Shown here: positions 44,117-52,862 of the stretch, piece by piece
Layout: each line of letters starts with the position of its first letter
Numbering within the stretch: the first letter of the stretch is position 1
Assembly (NCBI GenBank): GCA_039985655.1
Contig: JBDWSF010000013.1
Location: 54,126-118,125, forward strand
DNA length: 64,000 nt
Direction: 5' to 3'
Origin: Postechiella sp039985655
GTDB lineage: Bacteria > Bacteroidota > Bacteroidia > Flavobacteriales > Flavobacteriaceae
Notes under the pieces: model-generated
Told to the model about the DNA's origin: nothing
What the model saw: only the letters and a program-made list of their open reading frames with translations
The model's database searches: none
Program-made: the position numbers and the translations under genes

Positions 44117-44893
44117 ATGGAAAAATTATCCATAGTAAAAATAGGAGGGAACATTATAGAAGACGAAGCGTCTTTAAGTGCGTTCTTAAAATTGTTTTCT
44201 AATTTAGAAGGCAAGAAGATTTTAGTGCATGGTGGCGGAAAAAGAGCAACACACATCGCTTCTAAACTAGGGATTGAATCTAAAATGATAAACGGCCGAC
44301 GCATAACTGATGCCGATACTTTAGAAGTCATTACGATGGTTTACGGTGGTTTAGTAAATAAAAATGTCGTTGCAAAATTGCAAGCTTTAAATATCGATGC
44401 AATCGGATTAACTGGCGCAGATATTAATAGTATTACATCTGATAAACGTCCTGTAAAAGATATTGATTATGGGTTTGTAGGTGATGTTAAACAAGTCGCT
44501 CATAATTCTATAGATAAATTAATTCAAGCTGATTTTACACCTGTATTTTGTGCTATCACACATGATGGTAATGGGCAATTATTAAACACCAATGCAGATA
44601 CCATCACATCGCAAGTTGCCGTTGGTATGAGTGCATTATACGAGACATCGATTTACTATTGTTTTGAATTAAATGGAGTTTTAGAAGATATCAACGATAA
44701 AAGTTCGGTAGTAAAACATATCGATTCTAATATTTATAAAGATTTATTAGAAAAAGGTATTATTGCAGATGGTATGCTTCCAAAACTAGAAAATTGTTTC
44801 GATGCTTTACGTAACGGTGTTAATAATATAAATATGGGAAATACATCTATGTTAACACAAGAAAATGATAATTTCACCAAAATAACCTTATAA
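44117..44893 (+). CDS. argB: Acetylglutamate kinase
   Basis: Amino-acid-kinase fold, 258 residues. The Lys of VKIGGNIIEDE, the glycine loop VHGGGKRATHIASKLG and the substrate segment NTNADTITSQVAVGMSAL are visible. It phosphorylates the acylglutamate made by the operon's first enzyme. The stop is immediately followed by the argE ATG, so the two are translationally coupled. Confidence 0.94.
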   Translation: MEKLSIVKIGGNIIEDEASLSAFLKLFSNLEGKKILVHGGGKRATHIASKLGIESKMINGRRITDADTLEVITMVYGGLVNKNVVAKLQALNIDAIGLTGADINSITSDKRPVKDIDYGFVGDVKQVAHNSIDKLIQADFTPVFCAITHDGNGQLLNTNADTITSQVAVGMSALYETSIYYCFELNGVLEDINDKSSVVKHIDSNIYKDLLEKGIIADGMLPKLENCFDALRNGVNNINMGNTSMLTQENDNFTKITL

Positions 44894-45958
44894 ATGGGAC
44901 TAGAGAAATTAACAAGTGATGCCATTGCGCTTTTAAAAACGCTGATTGAAACACAATCTTTTTCTACAGAAGAAGATGTTACAGCAGTACATATAGAAGA
45001 TTGGTTTACTCGATACGCTATTGATTTTAAGCGTACAAAAAATAATGTTTGGGCGGTAAATAAACATTTTGATGAAAGTAAGCCAACACTGTTGCTTAAC
45101 TCACATCATGATACGGTAAAACCAAACAGTGCTTACACTAAAGATCCATTAAAAGCTATTGTAGAAGATGGCAAATTATATGGTTTAGGAAGTAATGATG
45201 CTGGAGGCTGCTTAGTGTCGTTAATTGCAACATTTACACATTATTACAATCACGAAAATTTAAATTATAATTTAGTTATTGTCGCTTCCGCGGAAGAAGA
45301 AAACAGCGGTCCAAACGGACTAAATAGTATGCTATCAATAATCCCAAAAGTGGATGTCGCCATTGTAGGAGAACCAACATTGATGAATTTAGCTGTTGCA
45401 GAAAAAGGTTTAGTTGTGTTTGATGTTGTTGTCGAAGGGACACCAAGTCATGCAGCCCATCCAAACACTAATAATGCGATTTATAATTCAATAGAAGCTT
45501 TACAGTGGTTTAAAGATTTTAAGTTCGAAAAAGGTTCTATAGCTTTAGGCGACGTGAAACTAACAGTTACACAAATAAGTGCTGGATCACAGCATAATGT
45601 GGTGCCAGCTCATGTAGATTTGGTAATCGATGTTCGTGTAAATGATGCATATAGTAATGCCGAAATCGCTGAAGTTTTACAAGAAAAAGCACCAGTTACA
45701 AGTATTAAACCACGTAGTTTACGATTAAATTCGTCATCAATTCCAACAGACCACGCTTTGGTTAAAGCAGGTTTGGCAATGGGAAGAACGAGCTACGGGT
45801 CACCAACATTATCAGATCAAGCCGTATTGTCTTGTCCAAGTTTAAAATTAGGACCAGGAGATAGCACACGCTCACATTCTGCAGATGAGTTTATTTATGT
45901 AAATGAAATAGAAGAAGGCATTAAAATATATGTTGAATTGTTAGAAAAAGTATTGTAA
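44894..45958 (+). CDS. argE: Acetylornithine/acetylcitrulline deacetylase (M20 family)
   Basis: Zinc-dependent M20 amidohydrolase, 354 residues. Metal and catalytic motifs are LLNSHHDTVKPN, GLGSNDAGGCLVS and ASAEEENSGPNG with the catalytic Glu. A lid domain contains AAHPNTNNAIYN, and the C-terminal metal His is in GDSTRSHSADEF. With the ArgF' type present, it probably deacylates acyl-citrulline to citrulline for ArgG. A palindromic CGCTTCCGCGGAAG word lies in its metal-site region. Confidence 0.93.
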   Translation: MGLEKLTSDAIALLKTLIETQSFSTEEDVTAVHIEDWFTRYAIDFKRTKNNVWAVNKHFDESKPTLLLNSHHDTVKPNSAYTKDPLKAIVEDGKLYGLGSNDAGGCLVSLIATFTHYYNHENLNYNLVIVASAEEENSGPNGLNSMLSIIPKVDVAIVGEPTLMNLAVAEKGLVVFDVVVEGTPSHAAHPNTNNAIYNSIEALQWFKDFKFEKGSIALGDVKLTVTQISAGSQHNVVPAHVDLVIDVRVNDAYSNAEIAEVLQEKAPVTSIKPRSLRLNSSSIPTDHALVKAGLAMGRTSYGSPTLSDQAVLSCPSLKLGPGDSTRSHSADEFIYVNEIEEGIKIYVELLEKVL

Positions 45959-46252
45959 AAGAAACAAGAATATAGAATCAAGAGACAAGACTTAAAAGTA
46001 GTTAGCTAATAGTCTTTTTTCTAAAAGCGAAGCGGTATCTTCTCTTGACTCAAAATTTTAAGAATTAAAATATAAGTTGAATTGTTAAACCGCGTAATCG
46101 TTTAAACAGTTCAATAAATCAACAAATAAACATTAAAAAGAAACAAGAATATAGAATCAAGAGACAAGACTTAAAAGTAGTTAGCTAATAATCTTTTTTC
46201 TAAAGGCGAAGCGGTCTTCTATCTTGGTTCTAAATTTTAAGAATTAAAATTT
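45957..46252. repeat. Tandem pair of ~115-bp purine/pyrimidine hairpin repeats between argE and argH
   Basis: Two copies, 45957-46073 and 46136-46252, are about 90% identical by eye at an offset of 179 bases. Each starts AAAGAAACAAGAATATAGAA, contains GCGAAGCGGT near its middle and can fold purine arm (TCAAGAGACAAGA) onto pyrimidine arm (TCTTCTCTTGACT). The 60 bases between them have AATTGTTAAACCG and CGTTTAAACAGTTC, a further inverted repeat. No gene is seen in the gap. It is the largest gap within the arg operon. Confidence 0.8.
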
Positions 46253-46258
46253 ATTAAA

Positions 46259-47533
46259 ATGAAACTCTGGGACAAAGGTATATCAATAGATAAAAAAATA
46301 GAACAATTTACAGTTGGAAACGATAGAGAAATCGATATTCATATAGCAAAGTACGATGTTATAGCATCCAAAGCACATGCAAAAATGCTTCAAAAAATTG
46401 GCATTATTACTGTTGACGAATTGGTTGAATTGTTAGGTGGTTTAAAAGTTTTAGAAGATCAAATAGAGGAAGGTACTTTTGTTATCGATGCCCAATTTGA
46501 AGATGTGCATTCTAAAATAGAGTTTGAACTGACTAAAAGCTTAGGCGAAGTTGGAAAAAAAATCCATACGGCACGTTCAAGAAACGATCAAGTTTTAGTG
46601 GCTTGTCATTTATATTATAAAGACCATTTAGGCATTGTAAAAGAAAAAACGAATACGCTTTTTAATACACTTTTAGATTTAGCCGATAGATATAAAGATA
46701 AAGTATTGCCAGGCTATACACATTTACAAGTGGCCATGCCATCATCATTTGGACTATGGTTTTCTGCCTATGCAGAATTAATGATTGATGATGTGTTTTT
46801 ATTAAACGCTGCCATTAAAACGGTAGATCAAAATCCATTAGGTTCAGCGGCAGGTTACGGAAGTTCTTTTCCTATTGACAGAGAATTAACGACTAAAGAA
46901 ATGGACTTTGCAACCTTAAAATATAATGTGGTTGCAGCGCAAATGGGACGTGGTAAAAACGAACGTACTATTGCAGCAGCTTTAGGAGGCCTAGCAAATA
47001 CACTTGCACGTTTTGCTATGGATACTTGTTTGTATATGAGTCAGAATTTTGACTTTATTTCTTTTCCAGATGAATTAACGACGGGAAGTAGTATCATGCC
47101 ACATAAAAAGAATCCAGATGTGTTTGAATTAATTCGAGGAAAGTGTAATAAAATCCAAGCGTTACAAACCGAAATGGTTTTAATTACTAATAATTTACCT
47201 AGTGGTTACCACAGAGATTATCAGTTATTAAAAGAAAATATTATTGCTGCTTTCGAAGAGATAAAAGATATTCTTGATATTTTTAATTACTCTATTCAAC
47301 AAATCATCGTTAAAGATGTCGATGTAAATAGTGATTTGTATAAATACTTATTTACAGTAGATAATATTAATACGCTAGTTGTAGAAGGGCAATCGTTTAG
47401 AGAAGCTTACCAAAAAATAGGTGGACAAGTTCAAGATGGTACTTATGTTCCAGATACATCGAAGCATCATACACATGCGGGTAGTATTCATAATTTGTGT
47501 TTGGAAGAGATTAGAGCTAAGTTTCCAAGTTAG
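46259..47533 (+). CDS. argH: Argininosuccinate lyase
   Basis: Releases arginine and fumarate. 424 residues, slightly shorter than the ~460 of many homologues. Signature GSSIMPHKKNPDVFELIRG is intact, as is TARSRNDQV near the N-terminus and the catalytic-type His in PGYTHLQVAMPSSFG. It is the last gene of the arg-pro operon, followed by a strong terminator-like hairpin. Confidence 0.95.
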   Translation: MKLWDKGISIDKKIEQFTVGNDREIDIHIAKYDVIASKAHAKMLQKIGIITVDELVELLGGLKVLEDQIEEGTFVIDAQFEDVHSKIEFELTKSLGEVGKKIHTARSRNDQVLVACHLYYKDHLGIVKEKTNTLFNTLLDLADRYKDKVLPGYTHLQVAMPSSFGLWFSAYAELMIDDVFLLNAAIKTVDQNPLGSAAGYGSSFPIDRELTTKEMDFATLKYNVVAAQMGRGKNERTIAAALGGLANTLARFAMDTCLYMSQNFDFISFPDELTTGSSIMPHKKNPDVFELIRGKCNKIQALQTEMVLITNNLPSGYHRDYQLLKENIIAAFEEIKDILDIFNYSIQQIIVKDVDVNSDLYKYLFTVDNINTLVVEGQSFREAYQKIGGQVQDGTYVPDTSKHHTHAGSIHNLCLEEIRAKFPS

Positions 47534-47542
47534 AATTTAACA

Positions 47543-47618
47543 AAAACAACTTTTCATTATATAATTATATCTTCTTAATATCTCTCTTTGAGCATGTTAA
47601 GAAGGTGTAAGTTGTTTT
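47543..47618 (+). terminator. Terminator-like nested hairpin after argH
   Basis: Outer arms AAAACAACTT (47543-47552) and AAGTTGTTTT (47609-47618) enclose CTTCTTAA (47571-47578) and TTAAGAAG (47597-47604). A T-rich run (GTTTTTATTTTT) follows. It probably ends the arg operon transcript. Confidence 0.6.
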
Positions 47619-47690
47619 ACGTTTTTATTTTTAAAACATCTTAAAAGAATGAAAACTAAATTGTAGTATCCTTTGGTTTTATGATGAATG

Positions 47691-47713
47691 AATTTCTTTC
47701 AGTGAAAGAAATT
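47691..47713. promoter_or_regulatory. Perfect 23-bp palindrome upstream of the GH95 gene
   Basis: AATTTCTTTCA-G-TGAAAGAAATT is perfectly symmetric around one base. It lies 98 bases before the GH95 start and shares the core TTCASTGAA with sites before the TonB receptor and the 29120 isomerase. Probable operator. Confidence 0.55.
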
Positions 47714-47810
47714 AAACATAAGGCTGCATTCATATTATTATATTAGCATAGGTTATAAAGAAACACTAGTTTTTATATAAGTGTGTTCTATTTATTTTTA
47801 AGTCTGTCCT

Positions 47811-50201
47811 ATGAAAACAATTTTTGCATACACTTTTTTCCTCTTTTGTATAGGAAATGTATTTTCTCAAACAAATGAAACACCTAGAGTTTATGAAATT
47901 TGGGATGATAAGCCTGCCCCAAATAGAGGTGGTGATTATGCTATTAAAAAAGCAAGAGGTTATCCTTATGATGAAGATTGGGAATTAAAATCGTATCCTA
48001 TAGGTAATGGATATATGGGAGCAAACCTATTTGGAAGAACCGATACTGAACGCATCCAACTAACGGAAAAAACATTGGCTAACGAGGGGCTTTATGGTAT
48101 AGGAGGCTTAACTAGTTTTGCGGAAATTAATCTAGATTTTGGACATGAAAATCCAGAAAATTATAAGAGGTCGGTAAATATAAATGAAGCCATAGCTTAT
48201 GTAAACTATAGTTATAAAGGTGTCGAATATACAAGAGAGCATTTTATTAGTTATCCAGACAATGTATTAGTGATAAAAATAAAGGCTAATAAAAAAGGGA
48301 AAGTGTCTTTTATATTGAGGCCCAAAATACCATACTTGAGAGATTCAACAGAAATAAATACAAGAAGTGGGAAAATGGTAGCCCAAAATGATTTAATTAC
48401 CATGTCTGGTTTTATTAATCATTTTAGTGTTAATTATGAAGGACAAATTAAAGTTATAAATGAAGGTGGGGAATTATCAACGATTCAAAACGATGATACA
48501 TCAGAGGTTATTATAAAAAATGCAGATAGTGTCGTTTTGTTAATTGCTGTTGGGACGAATTATAAATTGGATGAAGCTGTTTTTAATGAAGACATTAATA
48601 ATAGAAAATTAAACCCAAGTATTTATCCACATGATAAAATAACTGAACTTATTAATTCGGCAACCATTAAAGGCTTTGAGAAATTAAAAGAAAGTCATCT
48701 AGCCGATTATCAAAATTTATTTTCCAGAGTACAGCTTAATTTTAATAATAAAGTGCCAGAAGGTACTACTAACGCATTGTTAGAAAGCTATAAGTCAGAA
48801 GTTACAAGCCATTATCTTGAAGAATTAATGTTTCATTATGGGCGTTATCTACTTATTTCTACATCAAGAAAAGGTGCTTTGCCATGTGGATTGCAAGGTG
48901 TTTGGAGTCAATATGAAGTCACACCTTTTACAGGAGGTTTTTGGCATAATATTAATGTACAGATGAATTATTGGGGTGCTTTTAATACCAATTTAGCAGA
49001 AACTTTTACACCTTATGTAGAATTTCATGAAGCATACCGCCCTAAAGCAAATAGTTTGGCTACAGAATATCTTAAGAAAAATAATCCACAAGCATTAGTT
49101 AAGGATAGTATAGATAACGGTTGGACTATAGGAACGGGAACGACGCCTCATAAAATTGTTGGTCCAGGAGGGCATTCTGGTCCAGGGACGGGAGCGTTAA
49201 CAAGTAAAATGTTTTGGGATTATTATGAGTTTACTATGGATACGACTTTTTTACGAAAAAAAGCATATCCTGCGCTTTTGGGGATGAGTAAGTTTCTTTC
49301 TAAAACGTTGATTCCTGTTAGTGATGATTTATTACTTGTAAATCCGTCTGCTTCTCCCGAACAAAAGCATGATGGCGGAAATTATATTACAGCTGGTACA
49401 ACTTTTGATCAAGAACTCGTTTGGGAAAACCATAACGATTTACTTAAAGCATCAAAGATTCTTAATTCAAATGACGCCTTTTTAGAAGTTGTGAAAGATC
49501 AAATTACTAAGCTAGATCCTATTATTGTTGGTAAGTCAGGACAGGTGAAAGAATTTCGTGAAGAACAATTTTATGGCGAAATTGGACAAAAAAATCACCG
49601 CCATATATCACATCTTTGCGCTTTATACCCTGGCACATTAATAAACTCAACCACAAAAAAATGGATGGATGCTTCTATTGTAACCTTAGATTTAAGAGGG
49701 AATAACACAACGGGCTGGGCAATGGCACATAGAATGAATTTACGAGCTAGAACAAAAGATGGTGAGCAAGCCCACGAAGTATATACAAAATTTATAAAAG
49801 AACGTACGCTGCCAAACCTTTGGACAACACATCCGCCTTTTCAAATAGATGGTAATTTTGGGTGTATGGCAGGCGTTGCCGAAATGCTTCTTCAAAGTCA
49901 TGAAGGGTATATAGAGCCTCTTGCAGCACTTCCTGTCGCATGGAAAGATGGTGAGTACAAAGGTTTGGTGGCGAGAGGGAATTTTGAAATATCAACGGTT
50001 TGGAAGAATGGAAAAGCGATTTCATTTGAAATAAAATCTAATAAAGGCGGCGTATGTCGTATAAAATATCCTGCTATTGGCAATGCTATTTTAAAATCGG
50101 ATTCTGGAGAAACAATATCTTATGTTACAGAAGGTTTAGATGTTATTAATTTTGAAACGAATAATAGTGAGCGTTATTTTATAAAATTTAATGGCGAATA
50201 A
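47811..50201 (+). CDS. Glycoside hydrolase family 95 protein (alpha-L-fucosidase or alpha-L-galactosidase type)
   Basis: Secreted protein of 796 residues with signal peptide FFLFCIGNVFSQ. The N-terminal beta-sandwich domain has SYPIGNGYMGANLFG and ERIQLTEKTLANEG, typical of GH95. The (alpha/alpha)6 barrel contains GCLQG-like GLQGVWSQYEVTPF, FWHNINVQMNYWGAFNTNL, VNPSASPEQ, KNHRHISHLCALYPG and FQIDGNFGCMAGVAEMLLQS. GH95 enzymes invert alpha-L-fucosides or related L-galactosides, common in marine algal polymers. It is monocistronic, behind a palindromic candidate operator. Confidence 0.92.
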   Translation: MKTIFAYTFFLFCIGNVFSQTNETPRVYEIWDDKPAPNRGGDYAIKKARGYPYDEDWELKSYPIGNGYMGANLFGRTDTERIQLTEKTLANEGLYGIGGLTSFAEINLDFGHENPENYKRSVNINEAIAYVNYSYKGVEYTREHFISYPDNVLVIKIKANKKGKVSFILRPKIPYLRDSTEINTRSGKMVAQNDLITMSGFINHFSVNYEGQIKVINEGGELSTIQNDDTSEVIIKNADSVVLLIAVGTNYKLDEAVFNEDINNRKLNPSIYPHDKITELINSATIKGFEKLKESHLADYQNLFSRVQLNFNNKVPEGTTNALLESYKSEVTSHYLEELMFHYGRYLLISTSRKGALPCGLQGVWSQYEVTPFTGGFWHNINVQMNYWGAFNTNLAETFTPYVEFHEAYRPKANSLATEYLKKNNPQALVKDSIDNGWTIGTGTTPHKIVGPGGHSGPGTGALTSKMFWDYYEFTMDTTFLRKKAYPALLGMSKFLSKTLIPVSDDLLLVNPSASPEQKHDGGNYITAGTTFDQELVWENHNDLLKASKILNSNDAFLEVVKDQITKLDPIIVGKSGQVKEFREEQFYGEIGQKNHRHISHLCALYPGTLINSTTKKWMDASIVTLDLRGNNTTGWAMAHRMNLRARTKDGEQAHEVYTKFIKERTLPNLWTTHPPFQIDGNFGCMAGVAEMLLQSHEGYIEPLAALPVAWKDGEYKGLVARGNFEISTVWKNGKAISFEIKSNKGGVCRIKYPAIGNAILKSDSGETISYVTEGLDVINFETNNSERYFIKFNGE

Positions 50202-50333
50202 AATGAAAAAATTTCTGGTGACTTTACTTTTAAAAGGCTTTTAGTTTCTTCAGACAGCCCAAATAAATTTAAGATTCAAAAATTAACAGATTACTTCGTT
50301 GTATACGCCTAGAAATATAGTGCAGCAATAAAA

Positions 50334-50357
50334 AAGAGCACCGATTAAACAATGCTC
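50334..50357. terminator. Hairpin between GH95 and leuB (convergent)
   Basis: AGAGCA and TGCTCT around CCGATTAAACAA, with AAAA before and CTTAAT after. A weak bidirectional terminator. The rest of 50202-50407 holds only a 13-codon frame and shows no gene. Confidence 0.45.
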
Positions 50358-50407
50358 TCTTAATTGGACGTCTTTGGTTTAATTGGTATGGTGACTAACT
50401 CAAATAA

Positions 50408-51526
50408 TTAAATAATTGTGGACTGTCCTAAATGGATGTTGGTAAAGTTTAAATTTGTTTCTTCTGGGTTGTTTATAAAATCTTCAATAAAGTCTCCAAC
50501 TTTACTGGTTGAAATATTATCGTATTTGGTATTTAAATCGGGTGTGGTGATGTGAAGTTTTAACGATTTGTTTACGGCTTCTCTAACAAGCGCAGCTTCT
50601 TCGAACATATCAAAATGTTCTAGCAATAATGCTGCCGATAAAATGGATGCAATTGGGTTAGCTATGCCTTTGTTAGTTGCTTGCGTATAAGAGCCGTGAA
50701 TGGGCTCGAACATAGCGTGTTTATCGCCTATAGAGGCTGATGCTAATAAACCAATAGATCCTCCAATAACACTTGCTTCGTCAGATATGATATCACCAAA
50801 CATATTCTCTGTTAAAATAACATCAAATTGTCTTGGGTTTAAAATAAGCTGCATGGCTGCATTATCTATAAATTGAAAATCTAGAGTAACATCGGCATAT
50901 TTTGGTGCTAATTCCTTAACCACTTTACGCCAAAGTCTAGAGCTTTCTAATACATTGGCTTTGTCTACCAATGTTAATTTACGTCTTCTAGTTTGTGCTG
51001 CTTGAAAGGCTAAATGTGCAATGCGCTCTATTTCTTCGCGAGAATATTGGCATAAATCTGATGCGACATTGCCGTCTGCACTTAATTTTTTTTCACCAAA
51101 ATAAATACCACCAGTAAGTTCTCTATAAATAGAAATATCGGTACCAATTATATTTTCCTTTTTTAATGGCGATTTGTTTAAAAGACTATCGTAAGCAATT
51201 ACGGGTCTTATATTTGCAAACAAGCCAAGCGATTTTCTAAGCTTAAGCAAACCTTGTTCTGGTCTTACTTTAGCATCTGGGTTGTTATCGTATTTTGGAG
51301 TTCCGATGGCCCCAAATAAAAGCGCATCAGTGTTTTTACAAATATTAAGAGATTCTTCTGGTAAAGGACTTCCCGTTTTATCGATTGCCGCAGCACCAAC
51401 CAAACCGTTTTGAAAAGTAAATATGTGGTTAAATTCCATCGCAATAGCTTTTAAAACCTTTACGGCTTCAGCAGTTACTTCTGGTCCAACACCATCGCCA
51501 GGTAAAACGGCAATATTTAATTTCAT
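50408..51526 (-). CDS. leuB: 3-isopropylmalate dehydrogenase
   Basis: NAD-dependent oxidative decarboxylation in leucine synthesis. 372 residues with LPGDGVGPEVTAEAVKVL at the N-terminus, the LRKSLGLFANIRP substrate loop, and NMFGDIISDEASVIGGSIG around the metal Asp residues. It follows leuA by 12 bases on the same strand. leuC and leuD are not in this window. Confidence 0.95.
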   Translation of the reverse strand: MKLNIAVLPGDGVGPEVTAEAVKVLKAIAMEFNHIFTFQNGLVGAAAIDKTGSPLPEESLNICKNTDALLFGAIGTPKYDNNPDAKVRPEQGLLKLRKSLGLFANIRPVIAYDSLLNKSPLKKENIIGTDISIYRELTGGIYFGEKKLSADGNVASDLCQYSREEIERIAHLAFQAAQTRRRKLTLVDKANVLESSRLWRKVVKELAPKYADVTLDFQFIDNAAMQLILNPRQFDVILTENMFGDIISDEASVIGGSIGLLASASIGDKHAMFEPIHGSYTQATNKGIANPIASILSAALLLEHFDMFEEAALVREAVNKSLKLHITTPDLNTKYDNISTSKVGDFIEDFINNPEETNLNFTNIHLGQSTII

Positions 51527-51538
51527 AATCTTTTCAAT

Positions 51539-52714
51539 TTAAGCAGACGTAATTTCACTATAAACTTTACTGCTTTCTATTATTTGATGAATATCAGAAT
51601 CTACAACTTCTTTCTTTTTATCAGCAAAATCTAAAAAGCTAGTATAGATTTCGTCAAGCTGAAGTTTTGTTAATTCGTATCCAATATTTTTTGCTCTATA
51701 TGCTAATGCTGCACGTCCACTTCTTGCAGTTAATACAATGGCAGATTCTGTTACACCAACATCTTTAGGGTCTATAATTTCGTAAGTTTCACGATTTTTA
51801 ATAACGCCATCTTGATGAATTCCTGAACTGTGTGCAAAAGCGTTAGCGCCGACAATCGCTTTATTTGGTTGCGTGTATATCCCCATACTGTCAGATACTA
51901 ATTGACTAATGCCGTAAAGCATTTCGGTTTGAATTCTAGTATCTAAATTTAAGTGTGGGTGTTGTTTTAAAATCATGACCACTTCTTCTAAAGCTGTATT
52001 TCCAGCACGCTCTCCAATACCATTAATAGTACACTCAATTTGGCGTGCACCATTAATAACACCTTCTATAGAGTTTGCTGTAGCTAAACCTAAATCGTTG
52101 TGGCAGTGACAAGATAAAATTGCTTTATCAATCCCTTTTACGTTTTCTTTTAAGTATTTAATTTTTGCACCATATTCACTTGGTAAACAGTATCCTGTAG
52201 TATCAGGAATGTTTAATACCGTTGCACCTGCTTTAATAACAGCTTCGCAAACACGTGCTAAATATGCGTTATCCGTTCTGCCAGCATCTTCAGCATAAAA
52301 TTCAACATCCTCTACAAAAGATTTAGCGTAGCTAACCGCTTTTACTGCACGCTCTATAATAGCATCTTGATTAGATTTGAATTTAAATTTTATATGAGAA
52401 TCAGAAGTACCTATTCCTGTATGTATTCTTGGTGTCTTAGCATATTTCAATGCTTCGGCAGCCACCTTTATATCGTTTTCAACAGATCGTGTTAAACCAC
52501 AAACCGTTGCACTTTTTACTATTTTTGAAATGGCTTCAACCGATTTGAAATCGCCTGGGCTAGACACAGGGAAACCAGCTTCAATAATATCAACACCTAA
52601 AAAATCAAGCTGTTCAGCAATGATTACTTTTTGTTCGGTGTTTAATTTACAGCCAGGGACTTGCTCGCCATCGCGAAGCGTTGTGTCAAAAATTTGGACG
52701 TTAGTATCAGACAT
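51539..52714 (-). CDS. leuA: 2-isopropylmalate synthase, short form
   Basis: First committed leucine step. Catalytic motifs are FDTTLRDGEQVPGCKL, LSCHCHNDLGLATANS with the zinc His pair, and NGIGERAGNTALEEVV. The protein has 391 residues, whereas full-length LeuA has ~520 with a C-terminal leucine-binding domain; here the sequence stops after the catalytic and linker domains. Feedback inhibition by leucine in the usual way is therefore unlikely. A homocitrate-synthase-like activity is an alternative, but leuB next door supports leucine synthesis. Confidence 0.92.
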   Translation of the reverse strand: MSDTNVQIFDTTLRDGEQVPGCKLNTEQKVIIAEQLDFLGVDIIEAGFPVSSPGDFKSVEAISKIVKSATVCGLTRSVENDIKVAAEALKYAKTPRIHTGIGTSDSHIKFKFKSNQDAIIERAVKAVSYAKSFVEDVEFYAEDAGRTDNAYLARVCEAVIKAGATVLNIPDTTGYCLPSEYGAKIKYLKENVKGIDKAILSCHCHNDLGLATANSIEGVINGARQIECTINGIGERAGNTALEEVVMILKQHPHLNLDTRIQTEMLYGISQLVSDSMGIYTQPNKAIVGANAFAHSSGIHQDGVIKNRETYEIIDPKDVGVTESAIVLTARSGRAALAYRAKNIGYELTKLQLDEIYTSFLDFADKKKEVVDSDIHQIIESSKVYSEITSA

Positions 52715-52862
52715 TTATTAAAATATATTTTTGTATTGTTCTACGAAGTTATATTTTGGTTTCGTAAAAAGAGGATTAGACTTATTCTTTTTACGATGTT
52801 TAACTAGCTTGTTGTTTAGTTAAATTATTGATTAATAGTATTATACGGTTGTTTTTATAACT

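Noticed and set aside
50205..50246. Short frame starting MKKFLVTLLL after GH95 as a broken secreted-protein gene
   Set aside because: Only 13 codons with signal-peptide-like character, and no recognisable continuation in any frame.
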